13,177 bases of DNA, from the NCBI GenBank assembly GCA_011526275.1, contig WTJP01000152.1, positions 1 to 13,177 on the forward strand, written 5' to 3'. The notes under the pieces are model-generated. The model was not told the DNA's origin. It searched no databases and saw nothing but the letters and a program-made list of their open reading frames with translations. How positions within the stretch are numbered: the stretch's first letter is position 1; every line of letters begins with the position of its first letter. The DNA comes from Candidatus Arcticimaribacter sp. (GTDB lineage Bacteria; Bacteroidota; Bacteroidia; Flavobacteriales; Flavobacteriaceae). Below are positions 1 through 8,124 of this stretch, piece by piece. The position numbers and the translations under genes are program-made.

Positions 1-1574
1 GAATCTTTGGAATCCATTAAGGCATCTAAGATTTCGTTATTGTAAGAATTGTCTTTGGCTGCCACAAAAGTGCGAATAGAGAAAGAACGCAAGGCATCAA
101 AAACACTAAGGGTGCTTACAGCTGAATTCTTTCGTCCGGTAAACGGATATACATCTGGTCCACGTTGACAAGCAGAATTTAAGTTCACACGACAAACGAG
201 ATTGGCCAAAACATCGACTAAGGGGCCTATCTTACGGATATCGCGCCCAAATAAACTCACCTGCTGCCCATATTCTGAAGCGGCCATGATGTCTAAGGGT
301 TCATTGATATCTTTATACGACATGATGGGAATCACCGGGCCAAATTGTTCCTCATGATATACCTCCATTTCGCTGTTTACAGGATAAAGCACCGCAGGAT
401 AGGAATAATTATGGGTCAACTGTCCTCCTTTTTTGTTCAGTATTTTCGCGCCTTTAGCTTTGGCATCTTTAAGCAATGACTGAATGTATTCTGGTTTACT
501 CGGTTCAGGAAGCGGTGTTAAAAAAGCACCATCTTCCCAGGGCAAGCCATAGTTCAACGCATCGACTGCTTTAGCAAAACGACTGTTGAATTCATCAACG
601 ATGGATTCGTGAACAAATAATATTTTAAGGGCGGTACAACGCTGACCGTTATAGGAAAGCGTCCCTGAAATACATTCTTTAATGGTGAGATCCAAATCAG
701 CATCGGGGAGTATGATCCCTGGATTTTTGGCTTCAAGCCCCAACACCAATCGCAAACGGTTTTTAAAGGGGTGTAAATCTTGCAAAGCTACTGCAGAAGA
801 CGAGTGACCAATCAAAGCCAACACGTCTATCTTCCCGGTTTGCATGATGGGAGAAGCTATTTTACGTCCACGACCAAAAACGATATTCACAACCCCGGGG
901 GGGAAGCTTTCATGAAACGCTTTGAGCAATGGGGTGATTAGTAATACCCCGTGTTTAGCGGGCTTAAAAATGGCTGTATTCCCCATAATAATGGCGGGAA
1001 TCAACAAACAAAAGGTCTCATTTAAAGGATAGTTATAGGGTCCTAAACACAAGACTACTCCAAGCGGTCCACGGCGAATGTGCGCATGAATCCCGGCTTG
1101 CTTGTCAAATTTTGCGCTTTTGCGATCGAGCTTTTTGTAGGCTTCGATGGTGTCATAGATATAATCCACCGTCCGATCAAACTCCTTGTAGGAATCGGCT
1201 TTATTCTTGGCGATTTCCCACATGAGGAGTTCCACCACTTCCTCGCGGTGTTCCTTCATTTTTTCAGCAAAATTCTCCAAACACTTTAAACGGTCTTTGA
1301 CCTTCATGGTGGGCCACAAGCCTTGTCCGCGATTAAAAGCCTTCTCAGCGGCATTGAGTGCATCTAGCGCGGCGTCGGTTTCCATATCGGGGATAGAACC
1401 CAATAAAGTAGGCCCAACTTCACCATCTTGATTTTCGGTGTAGATGGTCGAAAAAACATCTGATCTTCCTCCCTCCCACGTTTTCAATTCTCCATCCACC
1501 AAATACTGTGAGCAATGTATAGGATGTTCAAAGCTTATTTTTGTGTCAGCTTTGGTTGTGACTGCGGTTTCCAT
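1..1574 (-). CDS. gapN: GapN-like NADP-dependent non-phosphorylating glyceraldehyde-3-phosphate dehydrogenase, C-terminus cut by window edge
   Basis: Aldehyde dehydrogenase superfamily protein; 524 codons are visible before the reading frame leaves the window. The family oxidises glyceraldehyde 3-phosphate directly to 3-phosphoglycerate with NADP+, yielding cytosolic NADPH and bypassing the ATP-forming step of glycolysis. Visible motifs: PYNYP with the oxyanion Asn near residue 181, GNTAIFKPAK for cofactor binding, the catalytic Cys313 in YNGQRCTA, and the GapN-typical CQRGPD (469-474) and PFTGRK (477-482) followed by TLSVFDALRSFSIR. The start at 1574 is the first ATG after an in-frame TAA. 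It gives an N-terminus about 30-40 residues longer than the roughly 475-residue streptococcal enzyme. Oddity: the usual LELGGK general-base motif reads VLGLEAK, so the Glu (281) sits two residues closer to the Cys than normal. The gene is divergent from the SLC13 transporter. Aldehyde dehydrogenase membership is certain; GapN substrate specificity is inferred from motifs. Confidence 0.88.
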   Translation of the reverse strand, partial: METAVTTKADTKISFEHPIHCSQYLVDGELKTWEGGRSDVFSTIYTENQDGEVGPTLLGSIPDMETDAALDALNAAEKAFNRGQGLWPTMKVKDRLKCLENFAEKMKEHREEVVELLMWEIAKNKADSYKEFDRTVDYIYDTIEAYKKLDRKSAKFDKQAGIHAHIRRGPLGVVLCLGPYNYPLNETFCLLIPAIIMGNTAIFKPAKHGVLLITPLLKAFHESFPPGVVNIVFGRGRKIASPIMQTGKIDVLALIGHSSSAVALQDLHPFKNRLRLVLGLEAKNPGIILPDADLDLTIKECISGTLSYNGQRCTALKILFVHESIVDEFNSRFAKAVDALNYGLPWEDGAFLTPLPEPSKPEYIQSLLKDAKAKGAKILNKKGGQLTHNYSYPAVLYPVNSEMEVYHEEQFGPVIPIMSYKDINEPLDIMAASEYGQQVSLFGRDIRKIGPLVDVLANLVCRVNLNSACQRGPDVYPFTGRKNSAVSTLSVFDALRSFSIRTFVAAKDNSYNNEILDALMDSKD

Positions 1575-1717
1575 AGCAATTTTGTTTTATTCTTTTGTTA
1601 TAAAGTTAAACATTATTATCCTAAATATTGGAATATCAAGTATTTATTTTGGAAGGGAATGAGACTTAAGGGAAGCCGAAGAAAATCAATATATTTAAGG
1701 AGAAGTAAAAAGATCGC
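1575..1717. promoter_or_regulatory. Divergent intergenic region between gapN and the SLC13 transporter gene
   Basis: This 143-bp AT-rich gap must hold the promoters of both outward-facing genes. No exact Bacteroidota -7 element (TAnnTTTG) was found. The nearest plus-strand match is TATTTTG at 1645-1651, one base short, and its TTG at 1628-1630 is spaced too closely to be a good -33 box. No clear operator palindrome or hairpin was seen. Promoter function is inferred from gene orientation only. Confidence 0.4.
1697..1703 (+). promoter_or_regulatory. Shine-Dalgarno-like AAGGAGA upstream of the SLC13 gene
   Basis: AAGGAGA lies 14 nt before the ATG at 1718, longer than the usual 5-9 nt spacing. 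An in-frame TAA at 1706-1708 excludes a closer upstream start in this frame. It may still help recruit ribosomes, but Bacteroidota rely weakly on this signal, so it may be chance. Confidence 0.3.
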
Positions 1718-3142
1718 ATGACGAAGAAAATAGGACTCCTACTCGGCCCACTTGGGTTTTTATTTTTTATCCTTTTTCCATTGGGCGAGCTTCCTCCAAA
1801 AGCGGAGGTAGTCCTTGGATTGGCCTTTTGGATGGTGTCGTGGTGGATGACCGAGGCGGTCTCCATTTCTGTCACCGCCCTACTCCCCTTGGTGATCTTT
1901 CCCCTGTTTGATGTAATGTCGATGAATGAAGTGGGCGCAAATTATGGCAGTTCTATTGTCTTTCTCTTTTTTGGTGGGTTTGTCTTGGCCCTAGCCCTTG
2001 AAAAGGTGAACTTACACAAACGTATAGCCTTGACGATTATCCACAAAACCGGCACCACCCCTAATCGTGTTATATTGGGTTTTATGCTGGCTACAGCTTT
2101 TATGAGCATGTGGATTTCCAATACCGCCAGCACGGTAGTCATGCTTCCCATTGCACTGTCTGTCATTCAATTATTGGTAAAAAGCGATGGGGTTTTCACC
2201 AAACAAGAACAACATTTTTCTTTGAGTGTAATGTTGGGGATTGCCTTTTCTGCCAATGCTGGAGGGATCGCTACCGTAATTGGCACGCCTCCTAATTCTG
2301 TTTTAATTGGTTTACTGGAAAATGAGTACAACATGGAAATCTCTTTTCTAAAATGGATGGTTATTGGACTCCCCTTTTCGGCCCTGATGATCGCTGTTAT
2401 CTATGTGGTTTTGACCCGTTGGATGTTTCCCAACCAAGGGATTGAATTTGCCTCTTCCAACGAACTCATCGCACAAAAATTAGCCGACCTTGGCCCTACC
2501 ACACCAGAAGAGAAACACGTTTTACGCATTTTTGCCATCACAGTATTTTTATGGGTTTTCCGCTCGTTGATCAATTCGATTTTCCCCACTCTTGGGCTAT
2601 CCGACACCATGATCAGTATGGGTTGTGCTATCGCACTATTCTCCATCCCCTTTCAATTTAAAGCAGGGGTTTTCTTGCTCAAATGGGAAGACACTTCCAA
2701 ATTGGCTTGGGGAATTTTAATCCTCTTTGGGGGAGGACTTGCATTGGCTAAAGGGATGTCGGCTACCGGTATCGTCTCCTTGATTACCGATGCCATAGCC
2801 GCGGCCAACTTAAATGTACTCTTGACCGCTACGCTTTTGATCCTCCTCATGTTATTCATGACGGAATTAATGAGTAATGTAGCACTAGTCGCCGTTTTGG
2901 CGCCAGTAGTCGCTGGAATCGCCCTAGGGCTTGAAGTGCCAATTTTGTATTTGTTGATTCCCGTAACCATGGCGAGTAGTTGTGCCTTTATGCTGCCCAT
3001 GGCTACTCCTCCCAATGCCATTGTTTTTGCCAGCGGTTACATTAAAGTAGCGCAAATGGCACGGGTAGGGATATTCATTAACTTGATTGCTGTTGCCTTT
3101 TTGGTTGTCCTCTTCCAGTACATTATTCCCCTGGTTTTCTAA
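1718..3142 (+). CDS. SLC13/DASS-family divalent anion:sodium symporter
   Basis: A 474-residue polytopic inner-membrane protein of the divalent anion:Na+ symporter family, which imports di- or tricarboxylates or sulfate with sodium. Length fits the family. The inverted-repeat architecture shows as two paired signatures: SNT at 134-136 with GTPPN at 189-193 in the first half, and SNV at 386-388 with ATPPN at 429-433 in the second. In family structures these loops form the two Na+ sites and the substrate site. Hydrophobic segments recur throughout, for example about 5-20, 32-64, 78-95, 118-152, 215-232, 270-285 and 366-410. The second motif has Val where many members have Thr. The substrate cannot be read from sequence; a C4-dicarboxylate is the commonest case. 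The gene runs divergently from gapN, and its TAA directly abuts the stop codon of convergent ilvA. No partner gene suggests a specific pathway. Confidence 0.9.
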   Translation: MTKKIGLLLGPLGFLFFILFPLGELPPKAEVVLGLAFWMVSWWMTEAVSISVTALLPLVIFPLFDVMSMNEVGANYGSSIVFLFFGGFVLALALEKVNLHKRIALTIIHKTGTTPNRVILGFMLATAFMSMWISNTASTVVMLPIALSVIQLLVKSDGVFTKQEQHFSLSVMLGIAFSANAGGIATVIGTPPNSVLIGLLENEYNMEISFLKWMVIGLPFSALMIAVIYVVLTRWMFPNQGIEFASSNELIAQKLADLGPTTPEEKHVLRIFAITVFLWVFRSLINSIFPTLGLSDTMISMGCAIALFSIPFQFKAGVFLLKWEDTSKLAWGILILFGGGLALAKGMSATGIVSLITDAIAAANLNVLLTATLLILLMLFMTELMSNVALVAVLAPVVAGIALGLEVPILYLLIPVTMASSCAFMLPMATPPNAIVFASGYIKVAQMARVGIFINLIAVAFLVVLFQYIIPLVF

Positions 3143-4390
3143 CTAGATCAGGTATTGGAACAAATCGGGCTTTTCATTGAGGTAATCTCCATAGAAGCCG
3201 TGCGACTTCATGCGCTCAATGAGCGGGAGAAAATCTTTTTCTGACTTTAATTGAATACCTACTACCGCAGGGGCATTTTCACGACTGTTCTTTTTGGAGT
3301 ATTCAAAAAAGGTGATGTCGTCGTTGGGACCTAAAATTTCACTAACAAACTCCTTTAACGCTCCTGCTCGTTGGGGGAATCGCACGATAAAATAATGCTT
3401 TAATTGAGCGTATAACAAGGCGCGTTCTTTGATTTCTGGTGTACGGGTGATGTCGTTGTTCCCGCCACAAAGCAAGGTACCCACACGCTTTCCTTGCAGT
3501 TGTTCGCCATAAAGGTCTAGTGCCGCTAAGGCAATAGCACCAGCGGGTTCAGCGACTATCCCTTCTTTGTTGTACAGGGAGAGTATTTCTTGGCAAATTT
3601 TTCCTTCCGGCACACTAATGCAGTCGTCTAAATGGGTTTGGCAAAGTGCAAAGCAAAGATCGCCTACCCGTTGAACAGCGGCACCGTCGACAAATTTGTC
3701 AATGGTTGGTAAGCGCGTATTGTGTTTGTTCCGAAGTGAAGTGCGCAAAGAGGGAGCCCCCTCAGGTTCTACCCCAATGATTTTGGTTTGTGGCGAACGG
3801 GCTTTAAACACGGTTAATATACCCGAAATTAAACCTCCCCCGCCCACAGGGACGAAGAGGTAATCGAGGGCTTGTTCGGTTTGAGAGAGAATTTCCAACC
3901 CAATGGTCGCTTGGCCTTCAATGACTTCTACATCATCGAAAGGATGCACGAAAATAGCGTTGTTCTCTTGCTGATAAAGTAAAGCTGCCGTGTAGGCATC
4001 GTCATAGGTATCGCCAGCAAGACGAATTTCAACAGCAGCCCCACCAAACATGCGAACTTGCTCTATTTTTTGTTTGGGGGTGGGCAGCGGCATAAAAACA
4101 ATTCCCTTGATGTTGAGGGAATTGCAGGAATAGGCAAAGCCTTGCGCATGGTTCCCAGCACTGGCACACACGATCCCTTGCTGGCGTTCTTCTGCCGTTA
4201 GGCTAACAATTTTATTGTAGGCCCCGCGAATTTTGAAGGAACGCACCTGCTGTAAGTCTTCCCGCTTGGTGAATACTTGGGCATTGAACGCTTTTGAGTA
4301 GCGTTCTAAATACTGAAAGGGCGTTAGTAGCGCCACCCCGTCTAAACGAGATTGTGCCCTTAACGCCCCTTCAATACTAGGTCGTGACAT
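3143..4390 (-). CDS. ilvA: Threonine dehydratase (threonine ammonia-lyase), biosynthetic, with C-terminal regulatory domain
   Basis: A PLP enzyme of 415 residues that deaminates L-threonine to 2-oxobutanoate and ammonia, the committed step to isoleucine. The N-terminal fold-type II catalytic domain shows the PLP lysine Lys53 in SFKIRGAYN, the ASAGNHAQG loop at 77-85, the phosphate-binding PVGGGGLISG at 181-190, and CGGNND before residue 320. Residues from about 332 to the end form one ACT-like regulatory domain, so this is the short form, close in length to the Bacillus enzyme (about 420) and not the roughly 510-residue two-ACT enterobacterial enzyme. Feedback control by isoleucine is expected from the family but not shown here. 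It is the last gene of the ilv operon, 1 nt after the ilvC stop. The TAG touches the convergent transporter's TAA with no spacer. Confidence 0.96.
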   Translation of the reverse strand: MSRPSIEGALRAQSRLDGVALLTPFQYLERYSKAFNAQVFTKREDLQQVRSFKIRGAYNKIVSLTAEERQQGIVCASAGNHAQGFAYSCNSLNIKGIVFMPLPTPKQKIEQVRMFGGAAVEIRLAGDTYDDAYTAALLYQQENNAIFVHPFDDVEVIEGQATIGLEILSQTEQALDYLFVPVGGGGLISGILTVFKARSPQTKIIGVEPEGAPSLRTSLRNKHNTRLPTIDKFVDGAAVQRVGDLCFALCQTHLDDCISVPEGKICQEILSLYNKEGIVAEPAGAIALAALDLYGEQLQGKRVGTLLCGGNNDITRTPEIKERALLYAQLKHYFIVRFPQRAGALKEFVSEILGPNDDITFFEYSKKNSRENAPAVVGIQLKSEKDFLPLIERMKSHGFYGDYLNEKPDLFQYLI

Positions 4391-4391
4391 A

Positions 4392-5867
4392 CTAGACGAT
4401 TTTCTTCATCGCAGTCATAGAGTCACGTAATTCATACCCGATCATTTCGATGGGATGGAAACGAATAATTTCGTTAATATCAATCAATTGTTTGTTGTCC
4501 ACACCGTTACCAGCGTCAGCAGCAAAGGCTGTACCAATTACATCGGTATCGATACCTTTCATAAAGTCAACCAATAAAGGCTTACAAGCGTGGTCAAATA
4601 AATAACAACCGTATTCTGCAGTATCAGAAATTACGCGGTTCATTTCGAACAATTTCTTACGTGCAATGGTATTGGCAATTAATGGTGTCTCGTGAAGCGA
4701 CTCATAGTAAGCCGATTCTTCTTTGATTCCTGCTGCCACCATAGTGTCGAATGCTAATTCTACACCTGCGCGAACGAAGGCTACCATTAAGACCCCGTGA
4801 TCGAAGTATTCTTGTTCCGAAATTTCAGCATCGGTTGGAGCTGTTTTTTCGAAGGCAGTTTCCCCCGTAGCGGCTCTCCAACCCAATAGATTTTTATCGT
4901 CGTTGGCCCAATCTTCCATCATGGTTTTTGAGAAATGCCCCGACATGATGTCGTCCATATGCTTTTGGAATAAAGGCTCCATGATTTCTTTTAACTGCTC
5001 TGATAATTCAAAGGCTTTGACTTTAGCAGGGTTAGATAAACGATCCATCATGTTGGTGATTCCACCGTGCTTTAAAGCTTCGGTGATGGTCTCCCAACCG
5101 TATTGAATGAGCTTAGCTGCATAGGCTGGCTCGATTCCTTTCTCGACCATTTTGTCGAAACACAAGATTGAACCGGTTTGCAACACCCCACATAAGATGG
5201 TTTGCTCTCCCATTAAGTCAGACTTAACTTCAGCTACAAAAGAAGACTCAAGTACTCCTGCGCGGTGTCCTCCTGTCGCTACAGCATAAGCTTTAGCTTG
5301 GTCGAGTCCGTGTCCTTGCGGGTCGTTTTCTGGGTGTACAGCAATAAGCGTTGGCACCCCAAATCCGCGTTTGTATTCTTCACGTACCTCAGATCCTGGG
5401 CACTTTGGCGCCACCATGATTACGGTGAGGTCTTCACGCACCTTAGTCCCTTCTTCAACGATATTGAATCCGTGTGAGTAAGATAAGGTCGCTCCTTCCT
5501 TCATCAAGGGCATAACTGCATTGACCACTGAAGTGTGATTTTTATCTGGGGTTAGGTTGATAACTACGTCGGCTGTTGGGATCATGTCTTCATAGCTACC
5601 AACTGCAAAATTATTTTCGGTAGCATTGATAAATGAAGCGCGTTTTTGATCGATTGCGCCTTGGCGTAAGGTGTAGGAAATATCTAAACCAGAGTCACGC
5701 ATGTTGAGCCCTTGGTTAAGTCCTTGTGCACCACAGCCCACAATGACGATTTTCTTTCCTTCTAAAGCTTTTACCCCTTCGCTGAATTCAGAGGAATCCA
5801 TGAAGCGACACTGCCCTAGTTGATCGAGTTGCTCGCGTAATGATAGTTGATTAAAATAATTTGCCAT
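4392..5867 (-). CDS. ilvC: Ketol-acid reductoisomerase, class II (long form), NADP+
   Basis: Converts 2-acetolactate and 2-aceto-2-hydroxybutanoate, by Mg2+-dependent alkyl migration and NADPH reduction, to the 2,3-dihydroxy acids of the valine and isoleucine pathways. At 491 residues it is the long class II form with duplicated C-terminal knot domains, and it is strongly similar to the E. coli enzyme along its length. Matching E. coli numbering: the Rossmann loop VGCGAQG at 43-49, NADPH-phosphate residues Arg68, Arg76 and Ser78, catalytic His132 and Lys155, metal ligands Asp217, Glu221, Glu389 and Glu393, and Ser414. All appear intact, so NADPH preference is expected. It starts 10 nt after ilvN with an A-rich leader and no Shine-Dalgarno, and ends 1 nt before ilvA. 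No frameshift or unusual composition was seen. Confidence 0.98.
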   Translation of the reverse strand: MANYFNQLSLREQLDQLGQCRFMDSSEFSEGVKALEGKKIVIVGCGAQGLNQGLNMRDSGLDISYTLRQGAIDQKRASFINATENNFAVGSYEDMIPTADVVINLTPDKNHTSVVNAVMPLMKEGATLSYSHGFNIVEEGTKVREDLTVIMVAPKCPGSEVREEYKRGFGVPTLIAVHPENDPQGHGLDQAKAYAVATGGHRAGVLESSFVAEVKSDLMGEQTILCGVLQTGSILCFDKMVEKGIEPAYAAKLIQYGWETITEALKHGGITNMMDRLSNPAKVKAFELSEQLKEIMEPLFQKHMDDIMSGHFSKTMMEDWANDDKNLLGWRAATGETAFEKTAPTDAEISEQEYFDHGVLMVAFVRAGVELAFDTMVAAGIKEESAYYESLHETPLIANTIARKKLFEMNRVISDTAEYGCYLFDHACKPLLVDFMKGIDTDVIGTAFAADAGNGVDNKQLIDINEIIRFHPIEMIGYELRDSMTAMKKIV

Positions 5868-5877
5868 TGTGTTTTTT

Positions 5878-6417
5878 TTATTGGTTGTTTTGGTCGTTAA
5901 AATTATTCAATATTTCTGAAATGCCCATGGGCGCTTTGGTAACTGATATTCTTCCTGAGCGGACAAATTGTAATAAGCCATAAGGCGTCAAATCTTCACG
6001 CAGTTTTTCCGTTTCATGGCGGAAACCTGTTTTCTCTATAACAAAGAACTCAGGAGATACCGTCACGATATTGGCATGACTGTTTTTAATGATGTTTTGG
6101 ATTTGACGTTCTTCAAACAAATAGCTCGATTTCACTTTGTACAAAGCCGATTCTTGGAAGATGGTTTCTTCATCGGTATGGTAATATGCCTTAATAACGT
6201 CAACTTGCTTTTCAATTTGTTGCACCAGTTTTTTCACCTGATCTTCCGTCACCTTTACCACAATGATAAAGCGGAAAACATCGGGAATCTCTGATTGTGA
6301 CGTGGAGAAACTGAAAATATTTATGTGTCGTTTTAAGAAAATCGCCGAAATACGGTTGAGTAATCCAACGTTATTTTCGGAGTAAATCGATATGGTAAAG
6401 CGGGTTATATCACTCAT
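5878..6417 (-). CDS. ilvN: Acetohydroxyacid synthase small (regulatory) subunit
   Basis: A 179-residue regulatory subunit that activates IlvB and confers valine feedback inhibition. An N-terminal ACT domain (about 5-75) shows the loop ENNVGLLNR at 14-22; a C-terminal small-subunit domain follows (about 90-170). Asn15, Gly18 and Asn33 align with E. coli IlvH Asn11, Gly14 and Asn29, positions known for valine binding, so the effector site looks kept. I chose the ATG at 6417 because it begins MSDITRFTISIY, the family N-terminus, and overlaps the ilvB stop as TAATG. A longer frame open to 6492 would only add residues inside ilvB. Oddity: the usual NIESL after the ACT helix reads NIFSF (33-37). 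The TAATG overlap suggests translational coupling, fitting the fixed subunit ratio. Confidence 0.95.
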   Translation of the reverse strand: MSDITRFTISIYSENNVGLLNRISAIFLKRHINIFSFSTSQSEIPDVFRFIIVVKVTEDQVKKLVQQIEKQVDVIKAYYHTDEETIFQESALYKVKSSYLFEERQIQNIIKNSHANIVTVSPEFFVIEKTGFRHETEKLREDLTPYGLLQFVRSGRISVTKAPMGISEILNNFNDQNNQ

Positions 6418-8120
6418 TATTGTAATCTTATATCGGATACCGAAGCACCGGTTGGAATCATAGGGAATACATTGTCTTCTTTCTCCACGCAAACTTCGAG
6501 GAAGTAGGGTTTATCGGAAGCAATCATAGCGGCCACTGCCCCATCGAGCTCCTCGCGTTTGGTGACGCGTTGGGCTTCGATATTGTAGCCTTTGGCAATG
6601 GTTACAAAATCGGGATTGGTCATTTCAGTCGATGCATAGCGCTTATCGAAGAAAAGCTGCTGCCACTGACGCACCATTCCCAAATAATCGTTGTTTAAAA
6701 CCACAATTTTCACTGCAGTTCCCGTTTGGAAAATGGTCCCTAATTCTTGGATGGTCATTTGATAGCCTCCGTCGCCAATAACAGCGACAACATGGCGATC
6801 TTCAGCTCCCATTTTTGCACCAATAGCCGCTGGAAGTGCAAAGCCCATAGTACCTAGTCCACCAGAAGTTACATTGCTTTTAGAGCGAATGAATTCGGCA
6901 TAACGACAGGCGATCATTTGGTGTTGTCCTACATCGGTAACGATAACGGCGTCTCCACCGGTGTGTTTGTTGATGGCGACAATGGCTTCTCCCATTGTAA
7001 GGCCTTCTTTGGTAGGTTTGGTATCGCGTTCAATTACCGCTTCAATCTCTGTTTGCATGTGGGCAGCGAACTGTGCTTTCCACTCGGTTAATTCTTTGTG
7101 CTCCACCAAGGCAGTCAATGCAGCTAAACTCGCTTTACAATCGGCGAGGATAGGGAAATCAGCATGGACGTTCTTACTTACTTCAGCTGGGTCTATTTCC
7201 AAGTGAACCACTTTGGCTTGTTTAGCGTAGGTGGCTAAGTTTCCTGTCACTCGGTCGTCGAAACGCATCCCAATGGCGATGAGTACATCACACTCATTGG
7301 TCAATAAATTGGGTCCATAATTCCCGTGCATTCCCACCATTCCCATATTGAGTGGGTGGTTGGTAGGCAAGGCTGAAAGTCCTAAAATTGTCCAAACAGC
7401 TGGAATCCCAGAGCTTTCAACAAAGGTTTTAAATTCTTCTTCGGCTTCTCCAAGGATCACGCCTTGACCCCAAACGATCATGGGTTTTTTCGCTGCATTA
7501 ATCGCTGCGGCAGCCGCTTCGACTTGGTCGTTTTGCAAGGCAGGAACGGGTCGATAAGAGCGTACGCCTTTGCACTTTTCATAGGCAAAGTCGAAGAGTT
7601 CAAATTGAGCGTTCTTTGTAATGTCGATCAATACTGGTCCCGGACGACCTGAACGTGCAATGTAGAATGCTTTTGCCATGATTTCAGGAATCTCACTAGC
7701 CCGAGTGATTTGGTAGTTCCATTTGGTTACCGGAGTAGAAATTCCAATGATATCGGTTTCTTGAAAAGCATCTGACCCCAAAAGGTGATCGGCAACCTGA
7801 CCTGTAATGCAAACCATGGGCGTAGAATCAATTTGCGCATCGGCAATCCCGGTCACCAAATTAGTCGCTCCTGGGCCAGAAGTAGCCATAGCTACACCTA
7901 CCTTCCCTGAGGTACGGGCAAATCCTTGCGCAGCATGTGTCGCACCTTGTTCATGACGCGTTAATACATGTCGCAACTGATCGCTGAACTTGTAGAGTTC
8001 ATCGTAAATGGGCATAATGGCACCACCGGGGTAGCCGTAAACCAAATCGGCTCCCTCGGCCAAAAGACAGCGAATCACTGCCTCGGCACCTGAAATATGC
8101 ATGGTCTGAGAATTTTTCAT
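6417..8120 (-). CDS. ilvB: Acetohydroxyacid (acetolactate) synthase large catalytic subunit
   Basis: A thiamine-diphosphate and FAD enzyme of 567 residues. It joins pyruvate with pyruvate to give 2-acetolactate, or with 2-oxobutanoate to give 2-aceto-2-hydroxybutanoate. The N-terminal pyrimidine-binding domain carries the activating Glu57 in RHEQGATHAAQG. The central FAD-contact region includes MRFDDR at 285-290. The C-terminal domain has the ThDP/Mg2+ motif starting GDGG at 449-452 and closing with NND at 477-479. The WQQLFF segment (486-491) is typical of true biosynthetic AHAS rather than catabolic AlsS. It starts 4 nt after the ilvD stop and shares one base with the ilvN start. FAD is expected to be structural. 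Nothing in the protein looks broken. Confidence 0.97.
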   Translation of the reverse strand: MKNSQTMHISGAEAVIRCLLAEGADLVYGYPGGAIMPIYDELYKFSDQLRHVLTRHEQGATHAAQGFARTSGKVGVAMATSGPGATNLVTGIADAQIDSTPMVCITGQVADHLLGSDAFQETDIIGISTPVTKWNYQITRASEIPEIMAKAFYIARSGRPGPVLIDITKNAQFELFDFAYEKCKGVRSYRPVPALQNDQVEAAAAAINAAKKPMIVWGQGVILGEAEEEFKTFVESSGIPAVWTILGLSALPTNHPLNMGMVGMHGNYGPNLLTNECDVLIAIGMRFDDRVTGNLATYAKQAKVVHLEIDPAEVSKNVHADFPILADCKASLAALTALVEHKELTEWKAQFAAHMQTEIEAVIERDTKPTKEGLTMGEAIVAINKHTGGDAVIVTDVGQHQMIACRYAEFIRSKSNVTSGGLGTMGFALPAAIGAKMGAEDRHVVAVIGDGGYQMTIQELGTIFQTGTAVKIVVLNNDYLGMVRQWQQLFFDKRYASTEMTNPDFVTIAKGYNIEAQRVTKREELDGAVAAMIASDKPYFLEVCVEKEDNVFPMIPTGASVSDIRLQ

Positions 8121-8124
8121 GGTC

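Noticed and set aside
1444..1662. Small plus-strand reading frame of 72 residues with a hydrophobic stretch, antisense to the gapN start
   Set aside because: It overlaps the conserved 5' part of gapN, has no recognisable domain, and its hydrophobic part comes from AT-rich intergenic DNA.
2653..3021. Antisense open frame of 122 residues within the SLC13 gene
   Set aside because: Low-complexity shadow of the transporter's codons with no domain character.
6418..6492. Upstream start for ilvN inside ilvB
   Set aside because: The additional 25 residues lie out of frame within the conserved ilvB C-terminus, and the ATG at 6417 gives the family N-terminus with a TAATG coupling site.
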